Assembly (NCBI GenBank): GCA_034190875.2 | Contig: CM067350.1 | Span: 20,647,855-20,711,854 of the forward strand | Length of the DNA stretch: 64,000 bases | Direction of reading: 5' to 3' | DNA from: Urechis unicinctus | Lineage: Eukaryota; Annelida; Polychaeta; Xenopneusta; Urechidae | Part shown: piece after piece, positions 13,739 through 28,021 of the stretch | Layout: each line of letters opens with the position of its first letter | Numbering within the stretch: the stretch's first letter is position 1 | Made by a program: the position numbers and the translations under genes | Notes under the pieces: generated by a model | Seen by the model: only the letters and a program-made list of their open reading frames with translations | Told to the model about the DNA's origin: nothing | Databases searched by the model: none

Positions 13739-16700
13739 ATACACAATAATTTCCATGACGCATTATCTGAAAGAAGTGATGTGGATTCCAACAGTCGTTC
13801 AATTACAGTAATGTCCTTACGTCAGTCTCTAGTCTTTAGTATAATCCATCTTAAATGCATGTTAGCAATATTGTACAATGAGAGTGTTGTTTTTCGGCAT
13901 TTACAAACGGATGAATTACCACGTAACACAAACACCGGGATGGTATTACATATTTTGCATACACGTAACTCACTTCTAATTATCCAGAATAGCTATTGAT
14001 GTATGTAGGTGTATATTTTGACACCGTCTGTTGAAGTAAAAATATGAAGAATAAGAACGTTCATGGAGAAATAAATAAGTTGAAAGCTTTGCTTTGCAGG
14101 GAAATATGTACCTTACTTAACTGCGTCCATGCTGAGTCTAAAACTTGCCTCCTTGAATTCGGTCATGGAAGACAACACACACTGCCCATTCTCTATCTTA
14201 TCGTATTTGGTATAGGTGACAAAATCTTCAATTTGTGGACATAACTGACAGTTACTCGAGTTTGATAACTGAACAATCAATAATCTTTCGGTCATGAAGT
14301 ACAGTTTTGGCCTGATGATATTGCTTAACTTGAATAAATTTTATCTAAGCTTCATTATCGTTGGAGTGAATAGCACAACAGAGTATTTACGGTAGGTGAG
14401 CATGCCTATTCTAAGTGGTTGTAATTGCAATCGGCACAATATTCATGAAATATTATCGTGTTCTGCTTGTACCAGAAGCCTTAAATAATTGAATATCATC
14501 GGCCTAAAGTTCTTTGTCGCCACCAACAAATCCTATTGACTATCATTGTGAATCATTTTAAGCTCGTTTGCAGATGAGCTGTACTCTGTTATCATTCATG
14601 GATACGATACTGTGTAGCCAAAGTCGACATGAAATCATCTCTGCTAAGCATAAATAAATCAGCCGAGTGCTCCAAAATGCATGGAAATATACCAGGTAAC
14701 TTGTAAAGATAAAGACAGCAATGATGCTTTCGATATGGAATGCTTGAGTGTTCTATACCGAGACCACGTTTACGCGAAGCTAGATAATCGAGTAAATCAG
14801 TAAATCCACTCCGGTTCTCGCGCACCGTAACCCGGGAGAGCAGGTAACCGAACTATTAACGACAGTCATTTGACAAACTAGCCCAGGAGACCCGATGGAA
14901 TGGGGCAAGTCGAAATGTTTTGCATACGTACATGAGGTAAGTTAATGTCGTTACGACCTGATGCTCTACCTGTATCAGCTAACGCTATTATCATGAATGT
15001 TAGACCGATCATTTGTAAGAGTATTAAAGCTCGAAACTACGTAGCTAACGGCTTTCTGATGTCAGGAAAGATCATGCCCCGAAGAAGTCCTTTGCTAATC
15101 AATTGGTAATTCAAATGCCAAAGGACAATTGCATTGTCAGTAATCTTTCTGAATTAATGGACATTCATCTTGTTCAAGAAACCGATTTCACCAATTGCCG
15201 ATGTTTGAAAATATCAGGGGATGTTTTTGTTCATTAAGTGAATATGATATGTGAACTGGATCAGAAGTACAAGAAAAGCGCACTCGCAGTTCTTCATGCG
15301 GTTGCCATTGTCACAAACGATGCCGATGTATCGGCTGGGCTACTGAGTCAAGCCAACTGCAACCATCAAAGCCTCTTAAAGCGGGCAGTGACAGCCTGTG
15401 TCTTATTTTAAGTCATCCATCCTGATTATACAGCTGTTGGCTTAAACTGTAGACAAACAGATGTGCTTCAAGGAACGATTAATTGTGATTAACAGCTGTA
15501 TTTAATGCATTGGTCCATCAACGACGAGTTTATTTTTAAACAGTTGGTATCATTGGAACGGCCCAATTTAGGGTTAGGTTTCACATGGATAGCGGCGAGA
15601 TTGTCATATATGGAAGGTATATTGTTTTGAATTTGGTCAGATTTTGTACTTCTCATCTTACGAGATTACATCGATTTCTTATAACCGCTAAGCAATACAG
15701 AGCATTGCGGACATTGATTTGATATTATTGCCACTTAATTATCTTACAACTCGTCCTTGAGCAAGACACGCATACCATCTTGTTAATTAAAAAGTGCGTA
15801 CTTGTTATATTCTCATGTCAGACAAGCCGTATGGTCCACGAATTCGATTGAACATTGATTTATGCCGCTATTCGGGGTAAAAACGTCGGGGACAGAGATT
15901 ACACAGCGCTACGACAGGAAAAGTGAAAAGTCGGATTTCTGTCCACTAGAAGGTCCTATCATTGTCTGAAAGCAGCCGTATATATTCGTACCTACGTACC
16001 GGAAAAGGTCCAGAGAGGTCGGCCAAGCACTGCTGACAGTGGGTGCGTCTCGTTACATGTCGTGACAGGTTCTGCTGCATCGGATCAAAATTGTAGCAAT
16101 GTCCTGTGTTGTCTGGACGGTGTCTAGACGGTGTCTGGACGCTGTCGTGATGAACAAGCATTATCTGAAGAATTGTTTTCATTGCCGTTTTATACCGATT
16201 GATTCCAGTCTGTGTCCAGATCTTGCCGAATTCGTACCGTCAGCGCCCGTTCATTGTTCGGTCACGGTCGGATCTCTCTCGGATCGCAAGCAGGAGAATC
16301 GGGACGCTGTCGGTACAGATTCGGTCGTTTTTTTTACGAAGATACAAATCGGATCAGATTCGGATTGATAACGGGAGAATTTGGACGAATTCGGCTGGAA
16401 ATGGCTGATTAGGTATGCTTCAGGATTAATCTCTGATTTTTTCGTGATTAAATCAATGTGGTTAACTTTTGTTTGGAATTTCCCGCCACCAATCACACAG
16501 GATCTAGATCAGAATTTTGGCACACTTGAATCAGAAATGGTCCTATCAAGGACGGCAGTAAACATGCTGAATGTCTGACTGAAGCTTTACCAATGGTAAG
16601 GTATTTTTTCTAATATGATAGGCTTCAGACGACAGCTATGACGGTTGTAACGCACGAAGCCTCTCACCATTCTAGCTCCTCATGTACACCGCCATAATAA

Positions 16701-19210
16701 ATGCATACATTGATATCATCAAAAGGTTAGCAAATGAGCTATTGCTCAAATTAACTCAAAATCCATAACTATTTTACTTTTGTGTGGCAGAATGCTTATG
16801 CAGCAGATAGACGGTCATGATAAATTCCGAGCGCATCGAGTGTTGCATAGCCAACAGATTGAAAACAATTAATGGAGGTAATAGGGCATGGCTGATGTAA
16901 CGGTGGCTTCATTAGCGAAAGAGCAAGATGATGATGAGGCAGTCTGTGTAAAAGAGGTGGCATCTCCTTGCCTGCTGATTCACCACATTATTCGCCAGAC
17001 TACATACAGGAATAGAGACTGTATATCATCTAAGCTTTTGTAAGTTGTATTCAGTGCAATGTAGTCATTCCCACTTAAGGTTAGCAGAAGTGCTGAGCGA
17101 CTCACTTAAGTCGTTATTTGTATATATGCTAGATTGTATCACTTGAGTTGTCGGCTGCATCATTAGCACTTGCATGAATTCAACGATAAAAAGCTTTGGT
17201 ATATGCTTTCATGAAACAATACCAACATATTTGTCAGGCAGGTTATTTACGCATGCTGAAGCGGCATAACTGGTCTGGGAGCATGCAACCTTTGTGTATT
17301 GGTGCCATCATCTTATCTAGTCCGTACATTCAACATTTTCTATGGAAATGAATACCTTTACCATCTGGACTTTCCTCGAGTGAAATATGATCATCAGGCT
17401 ATTACCGTTTGTTGGTCAGGGAGAGTTCGTAGGGATTCTCAGAAACTGTGCACCATTCACTGTTTGCTCTTCGGCTGTAAAAGAAAGGGATTTCGCGTGA
17501 AGCAATCTTAGTTTACATGTTCTTACCAAGTACCAAGTATCGCAGAAAAATTATGCAAAATTCGATATGATTTAAATTGTTATATCAAAGATGAATACAT
17601 TATACACATAAACATCAGAAGAAAAATTGATGACTATGGCATCCTCAACTTATCGTCAGATGGCGAAATCCCCCTCCCCGTCTTACCAAACGCAACACTA
17701 ACAAATCCCTATTTTTCTCACCGTGTAAATAATCCAGCGGGAAATAGGCTTGCTCATATGTAGACCGTTTTGCATGTAACGTGCTTTGGCCACGTTCGAT
17801 AAAACTGATAGAAGCAAAGCATATTAACTTGGAACTTAAGGGCTACATAATAGGGCATTGTGTTCCGAACCGATACTAGTCCACACCTATATGTTACGTT
17901 CAATAGGTTACAGAAGCCGTAATGACTCTTTTGTGGAGGTACAATGGTTTTATTAATAGCAAACGACTAGTCCATAAAAGTGATGGAAAAGGCTATTAGC
18001 ATGCCAACGGAATAGCCATAATCCAAAACGAATGGCACATGGCATTTGATGCTGCTAGAGAAAAACACTTAATAGCCGACTTTCATGAAATTGATTAAGG
18101 GAACTTCCATGACACTGATCAGAATGAAAGCGGGCATAGCAATGCTGAATGACAGTTCACTATGCGTCTTTACCATGCGGTACTGCGGTGTTTATCATCC
18201 CGGCCTGCATGACAATGAACCTGCTTAACTCAGCACGCGGTGGCTTTCTGCACGCGCCCATCGCGGCCATTACTGCGCCCAACGTGTCGTATATCTATAA
18301 CATCCAACGTTCAGTTCACCAATACAGTGATAACATTTGGCGCAGAAAACCTTATGCTTAGGTTCAGATCTGCACCGAATTAGACATCATTTACCTATAC
18401 TATGTATTTGCATTCCAACAACGCCCGAGCGGAGTCGTGTGGATAAAAACGGCCGTCTTTATGCTTTGGTAGTTACAATCCCAGAGCGACAACTGAAACT
18501 ATTAATGTTTCCGCACATGGTTTATGAATAATCATTATGACAAGATATATTTTCACACGACAGCATATTCAGCTGCAATGAAACGTCAGCAGTATGCAGT
18601 CTTTTACTTTGGTATGCATTGATTTTTCGTGGCAAGACAATTCTTGTTGTTGTGTAGTTCCGCTCCCATTTTGAGCTAAGTTTGTGTACAAATGTAAGAT
18701 AAAGATTTAAACGAAAAAAACATGGCTGGCTTTGGTATGCGCCAGTCATATTCATACCTTGTAAGTAGATAAATCACGGTTCATCTTCGGTATGACATTT
18801 GCGTACGAGGCCGTCGTTTGGCATTCATCTGTTATGAGGAGTTTGTAGCATCGGCGTGAAACCTTGTTCGTGAATGGCAGTAGTATCAACTTACTGTGTT
18901 AATAAGCGCATACTGCTTTGAGGTGGCGACTTATGGCTTAGATAAAACGGCAATTTATTAATCTCTATATTCTTCCACGACTAGGGGATATGATAATGTT
19001 GAGGGTATACTCGAATGCATTCAAGTGTTATGGCTTTAATATATTGTAAATAAGCCCGATAACCTATGAGCTTTAATTATGTTTGTCATAATCATTTTAC
19101 CTCATGACATATCTGGCAACTGCTGAGCGATCAATAGACCGCTGATCAAGCCTAATTAGCCTCAATGATGAAGCGATTTTATTGGGAAATCATTGTTCCC
19201 AAAAACATCG
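13739..19210. repeat. Array unit A (5472 bp, shortest)
   Basis: The first unit of the array. Its first ~300 bp are more diverged than in the other units. About 14180-15180 is of the same type as unit C, while 15190-17500 is nearly identical to unit B. Relative to B it lacks about 460 bp at 15183 (matching roughly 20541-21000) and about 95 bp near 18186 (matching roughly 24000-24095). These losses explain its short length. Confidence 0.85.
16111..16143. repeat. 11-bp tandem repeat in unit A, 3 copies
   Basis: Three head-to-tail copies of GTCTRGACGGT (the last ends GCT). It lies in the most CpG-rich part of the unit. Units A and B have three copies, C and D have four. Confidence 0.85.
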
Positions 19211-22200
19211 ATACCCAATAATTTCCATGACGCATTATCGGAAAGACGCGATGTAGATTCCAACAGTCATCCAATTGCAGCAATGCTCTCACGTCAGTCG
19301 CTAGCCTTTAATAACTAGTATAACCCCTCTTGAATGCATGTAAGTTTTATTTTACAATGAGAGTGTGGTTTGCGGAAGCTACAGAAGGATGAATTAACAC
19401 GTAACACAGGGATGGTATTAAATATTTGGTGTATATGTAACTCACTTGTAATTATCCAGAACAGCTATTGATGAATGTAAGTGTATTTTGATACTGCCTG
19501 TGGGAGTACAAATATGAAAAGTAAGAACGTTCATGGAGAAATAATTAAGTTGAAACCTTTGCTTTGCAGGGAAACATCTATCTTACTTAACTGCTTCCAT
19601 GGTGAGTGTATAGCTTGCCTCCTTGAATTTGTTCATGGAAGACAACACACACTGCACATTTGCTATCTTGTCGTATCTGGTATTGGTGACAAAATCTTCA
19701 TATTAAGGACATAACTGACAATAACTCGGGTTTGATAGCTGAGCAATCAATAACCTATTGACCATGAAGTAGAGTTATGTTCTGACGATGTTGCTTAACG
19801 AAGCTGCATTATCGGTAGGCAAGTAAGCCTATTCTAGGTGTTGTAATTGCAATCAGCACAATATTCATGAAGTATAATCGCATTCTACTTGTAACAGAAG
19901 CCTTAAATGATTGACTAGCATCGGCTTAAAGTTCTCTGTGGACACCAACAAATCCTATTGACTGTCATTGTGAATCCTTTTAAGATCGTCTGCAGAAGAG
20001 CTGTACTGTTATCATTCATAGATATGATACTGCGTAGCCAAAGTTGACATGAAATCTTCTCTACTAAGCATAAATAAATCAGCCGAGTGCTCCGAAATGC
20101 ATGGCAAAAATCAAGTTACCCTGTAAAGATAAAGATTGTTATGATGCTTGCGAAATGGAATGTTTCAGAGATCATAAACTACCCGAGTAGACTGTAGGGA
20201 ATGAAGCAAGTCGGAATGTTTTTCATGCGTACATGGGCTACGTTCGCCTTATTGAATGTATATGGCCGAATTGAAATGCCCGCCGTAATTAATGTCGTTC
20301 TACTGTGATCAGCTAACGCTATTTTCAAATCCATGAATGTTGGACCGATTATTTCTACGACTTTAAAGGCTCGCAACTACGCAGCTAACGGCTTAGTGAG
20401 GTTAAGAAAGATCGGGTCCCGAAGAAGTCATTTGCTAATCAATTTGTAATTTAAATAGGACATTTATAAATAAGTAATAGGACAATTGAATAGTTAGTAA
20501 TCTTCCCGATTTAATGGACATTCATCTTGTTCAAGAAACCAAATTTACGGAAACAGACAAACATTTAGCGTTGATTTAGTACAAGCCAGGGCAGAAGTCG
20601 TATCGATTATTTGACACTTTTCAATTCCGTATGATCATTTAGTCGTGACTTGTACAGTATATATTCTTTATATGATTGGAATAATATATGTGTGAATTTA
20701 CAAGCTCATTATTGAATGGATCATACATTGAACAAAAAGAAACTCCCTCAGACATTTAAAGCAACTACTCGGACAAGTATATCTTAATGATCGGCAGGTG
20801 GAAGCGACTATCGACTTTACATCCTTAATAACTATGCATGCCGTATGAATAGACACAAGATCACATGCGACTCATTCCATGATCACATTTATAGAAGCCA
20901 ATGTTGCAACTGGATTAGCTTGTCAAAGACAAATACATCATTACAAATAGAATGAACGCTTCATATTTGCGGCTCATGCTTATTTCCTTATTTTTATTAT
21001 ATATTCACCAATTGCCGATGTTTGAAAATATCAGGGGATGTTTTTGTTCATTAGGTGTATGCGATATGTGAACTGGATCAGAAGTACAAGAAAAGCGCAC
21101 TCGCAGTTCTTCATGCGGTTGCCATTGTCACAAACGATGCCGATGTATCGGCTGGGCTACTGAGTCAAGCCAACTGCAACCATCAAAGCCTCTTAAAGCG
21201 GGCAGTGACAGCCTGTGTCTTATTTTAAGTCATCCATCCTGATTATACAGCTGTTGGCTTAAACTGTAGACAAACAGATGTGCTTCAAGGAACGATTAAT
21301 TGTGATTAACAGCTGTATTTAATGCATTGGTCCATCAACGACGAGTTTATTTTTAAACAGTTGGTATCATTGGAACGGCCCAATTTAGGGTTAGGTTTCA
21401 CATGGATAGCGGCGAGATTGTCATATATGGAAGGTATATTGTTTTGAATTTGGTCAGATTTTGTACTTCTCATCTTACGAGATTACATCGATTTCTTATA
21501 ACCGCTAAGCAATACAGAGCATTGCGGACATTGATTTGATATTATTGCCACTTAATTATCTTACAACTCGTCCTTGAGCAAGACACGCATACCATCTTGT
21601 TAATTAAAAAGTGCGTACTTGTTATATTCTCATGTCAGACAAGCCGTATGGTCCACGAATTCGATTGAACATTGATTTATGCCGCTATTCGGGGTAAAAA
21701 CGTCGGGGACAGAGATTACACAGCGCTACGACAGGAAAAGTGAAAAGTCGGATTTCTGTCCACTAGAAGGTCCTATCATTGTCTGAAAGCAGCCGTATAT
21801 ATTCGTACCTACGTACCGGAAAAGGTCCAGAGAGGTCGGCCAAGCACTGCTGACAGTGGGTGCGTCTCGTTACATGTCGTGACAGGTTCTGCTGCATCGG
21901 ATCAAAATTGTAGCAATGTCCTGTGTTGTCTGGACGGTGTCTAGACGGTGTCTGGACGCTGTCGTGATGAACAAGCATTATCTGAAGAATTGTTTTCATT
22001 GCCGTTTTATACCGATTGATTCCAGTCTGTGTCCAGATCTTGCCGAATTCGTACCGTCAGCGCCCGTTCATTGTTCGGTCACGGTCGGATCTCTCTCTGA
22101 TCGCAAGCAGGAGAATCGGGACGCTGTCGGTACAGATTCGGTCGTTTTTTTTACGAAGATACAAATCGGATCAGATTCGGATTGATAACGGGAGAATTTG

Positions 22201-25114
22201 GACGAATTCGGCTGGAAATGGCTGATTAGGTATGCTTCAGGATTAATCTCTGATTTTTTCGTGATTAAATCAATGTGGTTAACTTTTGTTTGGAATTTCC
22301 CGCCACCAATCACACAGGATCTAGATCAGAATTTTGGCACACTTGAATCAGAAATGGTCCTATCAAGGACGGCAGTAAACATGCTGAATGTCTGACTGAA
22401 GCTTTACCAATGGTAAGGTATTTTTTCTAATATGATAGGCTTCAGACGACAGCTATGACGGTTGTAACGCACGAAGCCTCTCACCATTCTAGCTCCTCAT
22501 GTACACCGCCATAATAAATGCATACATTGATATCATCAAAAGGTTAGCAAATGAGCTATTGCTCAAATTAACTCAAAATCCATAACTATTTTACTTTTGT
22601 GTGGCAGAATGCTTATGCAGCAGATAGACGGTCATGATAAATTCCGAGCGCATCGAGTGTTGCATAGCCAACAGATTGAAAACAATTAATGGAGGTAATA
22701 GGGCATGGCTGATGTAACGGTGGCTTCATTAGCGAAAGAGCAAGATGATGAGGCAGTCTGTGTAAAAGAGGTGGCATCTCCTTGCCTGCTGATTCACCAC
22801 ATTATTCGCCAGACTACATACAGGAATAGAGACTGTATATCATCTAAGCTTTTGTAAGTTGTATTCAGTGCAATGTAGTCATTCCCACTTAAGGTTAGCA
22901 GAAGTGCTGAGCGACTCACTTAAGTCGTTATTTGTATATATGCTAGATTGTATCACTTGAGTTGTCGGCTGCATCATTAGCACTTGCATGAATTCAACGA
23001 TAAAAAGCTTTGGTATATGCTTTCATGAAACAATACCAACATATTTGTCAGGCAGGTTATTTACGCATGCTGAAGCGGCATAACTGGTCTGGGAGCATGC
23101 AACCTTTGTGTATTGGTGCCATCATCTTATCTAGTCCGTACATTCAACATTTTCTATGGAAATGAATACCTTTACCATCTGGACTTTCCTCGAGTGAAAT
23201 ATGATCATCAGGCTATTACCGTTTGTTGGTCAGGGAGAGTTCGTAGGGATTCTCAGAAACTGTGCACCATTCACTGTTTGCTCTTCGGCTGTAAAAGAAA
23301 GGGATTTCGCGTGAAGCAATCTTAGTTTACATGTTCTTACCAAGTACCAAGTATCGCAGAAAAATTATGCAAAATTCGATATGATTTAAATTATTATATC
23401 AAAGATGAATACATTATACAAATAAACATCGGAAGAAAAATTGATGACTATGGCATCCTCAACTTATCGTCAGATGGCGAAATCCCCCTCCCCGTCCTAC
23501 CAAACGCAACACTAACAAACCCCTATTTTTCTTACCGTGTAAATAATCCAGCGGGAAATAGGGTTGCTCATATGTAGACCGTTTTGCATGTAACGTGCTT
23601 TGGCCACGTTCGATAAAACTGATAGAAGCAAAGCATATTAACTTGGAACTTAAAGGCTACATAATAGGGCATTGTGTTCCGAACCGATAGTAGTCCACAC
23701 CTATATGTTACGTTCAATAGGTTACATAAGCCGTAATGATTCCTTTGTGGAGGTACATTGGTTTTATTCATAGCAAACGACTAGTCCATAAAAGTGATGG
23801 AAAAGGCTATTAATATGCCAACTGAATAGCCATAATCCAAAACAAATGACACATGGCATTTGATGCTGCTAGAGAAAAACACTTAATAGCCGACTTTCAT
23901 GAAATTGATTAAGGGAACTTCCATGACACTGATCAGAATGAAAGTGGGCATAGCAATGCTGAATGACAGTTCACCATGCGTCTTTACCATGCGGTACTGA
24001 TGTATTCCCAGGTCTCAGCATTCTACATTTGTAAAAAAAACACATACGAGTAAGCAATTTTCAACTATAGTCACATACGTTCTTCTTCTTCACTGTTTAT
24101 CATCCCGGCCTGCATAACAATGAACCTGCTTAACTCAGCACGTGGTGGCTTTCTGCACGCGCCCATCGCGGCCAATACTGCGCCCATCGTGTCGTATATC
24201 TATAACATCCAACGTTCAGTTCACCAATACAGTGATAACATTTGGCGCAGAAAACCTTATGCTTAGGTTCAGATCTGCACCGAATTAGACATCATTTACC
24301 TATACTATGTATTTGCATTCCAACAACGCCCGAGCGGAGTCGTGTGGATAAAAACGGCCGTCTTTATGCTTTGGTAGTTACAATCCCAGAGCGACAACTG
24401 AAACTATTAATGTTTCTGCACATGGTTTATGAATAATCATTATGACAAGATATATTTTCACACGACAGCATATTCAGCTGCAATGAAACGTCAGCAGTAT
24501 GCAGTCTTTTACTTTGGTATGCATTGATTTTTCGTGGCAAGACAATTCTTGTTGTGTGTAGTTCCGCTCCCATTTTGAGCTAAGTTTGTGTACAAATGTA
24601 AGATAAAGATTTAAACGAAAAACATGGCTGGCTTTGGTATGCGCCAGTCATATTTATACCTTGTAAGTAGATAAATCACGGTTCATCTTCGGTATGACAT
24701 TTGCGTACGAGGCCGTCGTTTGGCATTCATCTGTTATGAGGAGTTTGTAGCATCGGCGTGAAACCTTGTTCGTGAATGGCAGTAGTATCAACTTACTGTG
24801 TTAATAAGCGCATACTGCTTTGAGGTGGCGACTTATGGCTTAGATAAAACGGCAATTTATTTAATCTCTATATTCTTCCACGACTAGGGGATATGATAAT
24901 GTTGAGGGTATACTCGAATGCATTCAAGTGTTATGGCTTTAATATATTGTAAATAAGCCCGATAACCTATGAGCTTTAATTATGTTTGTCATAATCATTT
25001 TACCTCATGACATATCTGGCAACTGCTGAGCGATCAATAGACCGCTGATCAAGCCTAATTAGCCTCAATGATGAAGCGATTTTATTGGGAAATCATTGTT
25101 CCCAAAAGACATCG
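19211..25114. repeat. Array unit B (5904 bp)
   Basis: The second unit. Its block at about 19670-20520 is of the type shared with unit D, its middle (21005-23325) is nearly identical to A, and from about 23370 onward it follows unit C. Relative to D it lacks about 170 bp near 20165-20185, a stretch still present around 32110-32270. Confidence 0.85.
21928..21960. repeat. 11-bp tandem repeat in unit B, 3 copies
   Basis: Same sequence and copy number as in unit A, consistent with the close A/B relationship in this part of the array. Confidence 0.85.
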
Positions 25115-27066
25115 ATACCCAATAATTTCCATGACGCATTATCTGAAAGACGCGATGTAGATTCCAACAGTCATCCAATTGCAGCAATGCTCTCACGTCA
25201 GTCGCCTTTAATAATAGTATAACCCCTCTTGAATGCATGTAAGTTTTATTTTACAATGAGAGTGTGGTTTGCGGAAGCTACAAAAGGATGAATTAACACG
25301 GAACACAGGGATGGTATTAAATATTTGGTGTATATGTAACTCACTTGTAATTATCCAGAACAGCTATTGATGAATGTAAGTGTATTTTGATACCGCCTGT
25401 GGGAGTACAAATATGAAAAGTAAAAACGCTCATGGAGAAATAATTAAGTTGAAACCTTTGCTTTGCAGGGAAACATCTATCTTACTTAACTGTTTCCATG
25501 GTGAGTGTATAGCTTGCCTCCTTGAATTTGTTCATGGAAGACAACACACACTGCACATTTGCTATCTTGTCGTATTTGGTATAGGTGACAAAATCTTCAA
25601 TTTGTGGACATAACTGACAGTTACTTGAGTTTGAAAACTGAACAATCAATAATCTTTCGGTCATGAAGTACAGTTTTGGTCTGATGATATTGCTTAACTT
25701 GAATAAATTTTATCTAAGCTTCATTATCGTTGGAGTGAATAGCACAACAGAGTATTTACGGTAGGTGAGCATGCCTATTCTAAGTGGTTGTAATTGCAAT
25801 CGGCACAATATTCATGAAATATTATCGTGTTCTGCTTGTACCAGAAGCCTTAAATAATTGAATATCATCGGCCTAAAGTTCTCTGTCGACACCAACAAAT
25901 CCTATTGACTATCATTGTGAATCATTTTAAGATCGTTTGCAGATGAGCTGTACTCTGTTATCATTCATGGATACGATACTGTGTAGCCAAAGTCGACATG
26001 AAATCATCTCTGCTAAGCATAAATAAATCAGCCGAGTGCTCCAAAATGCATGGAAATATTCCAGGTACCTTGTAAAGATAAAGACAGCAATGATGCTTTC
26101 GATATGGAATGCTTGAGTGTTCTATACCGAGACCACGTTTACGCGAAGCTAGATAATCGAGTAAATCAGTAAATCCACTCCGGTTCTCGCGCACCGTAAC
26201 CCGGTAGAGCAGGTAACCGAACTATTAACGACAGTCATTTGACAAACTAGCCCAGGAGACCCAATGGAATGGGGCAAGTCGAAATGTTTTGCATACGTAC
26301 AAGAGGTAAGTTAATGTCGTTACGACTTGATGCTCTACCTGTATCAGCTAACGCTATTATCATAATCATGAATGTTAGACCGATCATTTGTAAGAGTATT
26401 AAAGCTCGAAACTACGTAGCTAACGGCTTTCTGATGTCAGGAAAGATCATGCCCCCAAGAAGTCCTTTGCTAATCAATGGGTAATTCAAATGCCAAAGGA
26501 CAATTGCATTGTCAGTAATCTTTCCGAATTAATGGACATTCGTCTTGTTCAAGAAACCAAATTTAAGCAAACAGACCAACATTTAGCGTTGATTTAGTAC
26601 AAGCAAGGGCAGAAGTCGTATCGATTATTTGACCCTTTTCAATTCCGTATGATCATTTAGTCGTGACTTGTACAGTATATATTCTTTATATGATTAGAAT
26701 AATATATGTGTGAATTTACAAGCACATTTTTGAATGGATCATACTTCGAACAAATAAAAAAAACCCTCTGACATTTAAAGCAAATACTTAATAATCGGCA
26801 GGTGGAAGCGACTATCGACATTTTGACTTTACAACCTTAATAATTATGCATGCCATATAAATAGACACAGGATTACATGTGACCCATTCCATGATAACAT
26901 TTATAGAAGCCAATGTTGCAATTGGATTACCTTGTTAAAGACAAATACATCATATTTCATTACAAATAGAATGAACGCTTCATATTTGCGGCTCATGCTT
27001 ATTTCCTTTTTTTTATTATATATTCACCAATTGCCGATGTTTAAAATATCAGGGGAAGTTTTTGTT

Positions 27067-27133
27067 CATTAAGTGAATATGACATGTGAACTGGAATCAA
27101 TCGGCATTAGGTGTATGCGATATGTGAACTGGA
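27067..27133. repeat. 29-bp direct repeat kept only in unit C
   Basis: Two 29-bp copies (27067-27095 and 27105-27133), five mismatches apart, are separated by 9 bp. Units A (15232-15260), B (21049-21077) and D (33129-33157) have only one copy. B and D carry the sequence of the second copy. A starts like the first copy (AAGTGAATATG) and ends like the second (GATATG), as expected for a deletion between the two repeats. Confidence 0.8.
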
Positions 27134-27977
27134 TCAGAAGTACAAGAAAAGCGCACTCGCAGTTCTTCATGCGGTTGCCATTGTCACAAACGATGCCGAT
27201 GTATCGGTAGGGCTACTGAGTCAAGCCAACTGCAACCATCAAAGCCTCTTAATGCGGCAGTGACAGCCTGTGTCTTATTTTAAGTCATCCATCCTGATTA
27301 TACAGCTGTTGGCTTAAACTGTAGACAAACAGATGTGCTTCAAGGAACGATTAATTGTGATTAACAGCTGTATTTAATGCATTGGTCCATCAACGACGAG
27401 TTTATTTTTAAACAGTTGGTATCATTGGTACGGCCCAATTTAGGGTTAGGTTTCACATGGATAGCGGCGAGATTGTCAAAATATGGAAGGTATATTGTTT
27501 TGAATTTGGTCAGATTTTGTACATCTAATCTTATGAAATTATAACGATTTCTTTTAACCGCTAAGGAATACAGAGCATTGCGGACATTGATTTGATATTA
27601 TTGCCACTTAATTATCTTACAACTCGTCCTTGAGCAAGACACGCATACCATCTTGTTAATTAAAAAGTGCTTACTTGTTATATTCTCATGTCAAACAAGC
27701 CGTATGGTCCACGAATTCGATTGAAACATTGCCGCTATTCGGGGTAAAAACGTCGGGGACAGAGATTACACAGCGCTACGACAGGAAAAGTGAAAAGTCG
27801 GATTTCTGTCCTCTAGAAGGTCCTATCATTGTCTGAACGCAGCCGTATATGTTCGTACCTACGTACCGGAAAAGGTCCAGAGAGGTCGGCCAAGCACAGC
27901 TGACAGTGGGTGCGTCTCGTTACATGTCGTGACAGGTTCTGTTGCATCGGATCAAAATCGTAGCAATGTCCTGTGTT

Positions 27978-28021
27978 GTCTGGACGGTGTCTAGACGGTG
28001 TCTAGACGGTGTCTGGACGCT
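27978..28021. repeat. 11-bp tandem repeat in unit C, 4 copies
   Basis: One additional GTCTAGACGGT copy compared with units A and B; otherwise the same context. Confidence 0.85.

Noticed and set aside
15565..15580. Telomere-like TTAGGGTTAGG in the units
   Set aside because: Fewer than two full repeats and changed in unit D; too short to indicate an interstitial telomere.
15946..16182. 78- and 89-codon frames repeated in units A and B
   Set aside because: Both strands and several frames are open over the same CpG-rich core, so low stop content there is a matter of composition.
18337..18531. 64-codon frame repeated at 24242 and 30303
   Set aside because: It recurs only because the DNA is tandemly duplicated, and it is lost in unit D. 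No motif and no sign of protein-level constraint.
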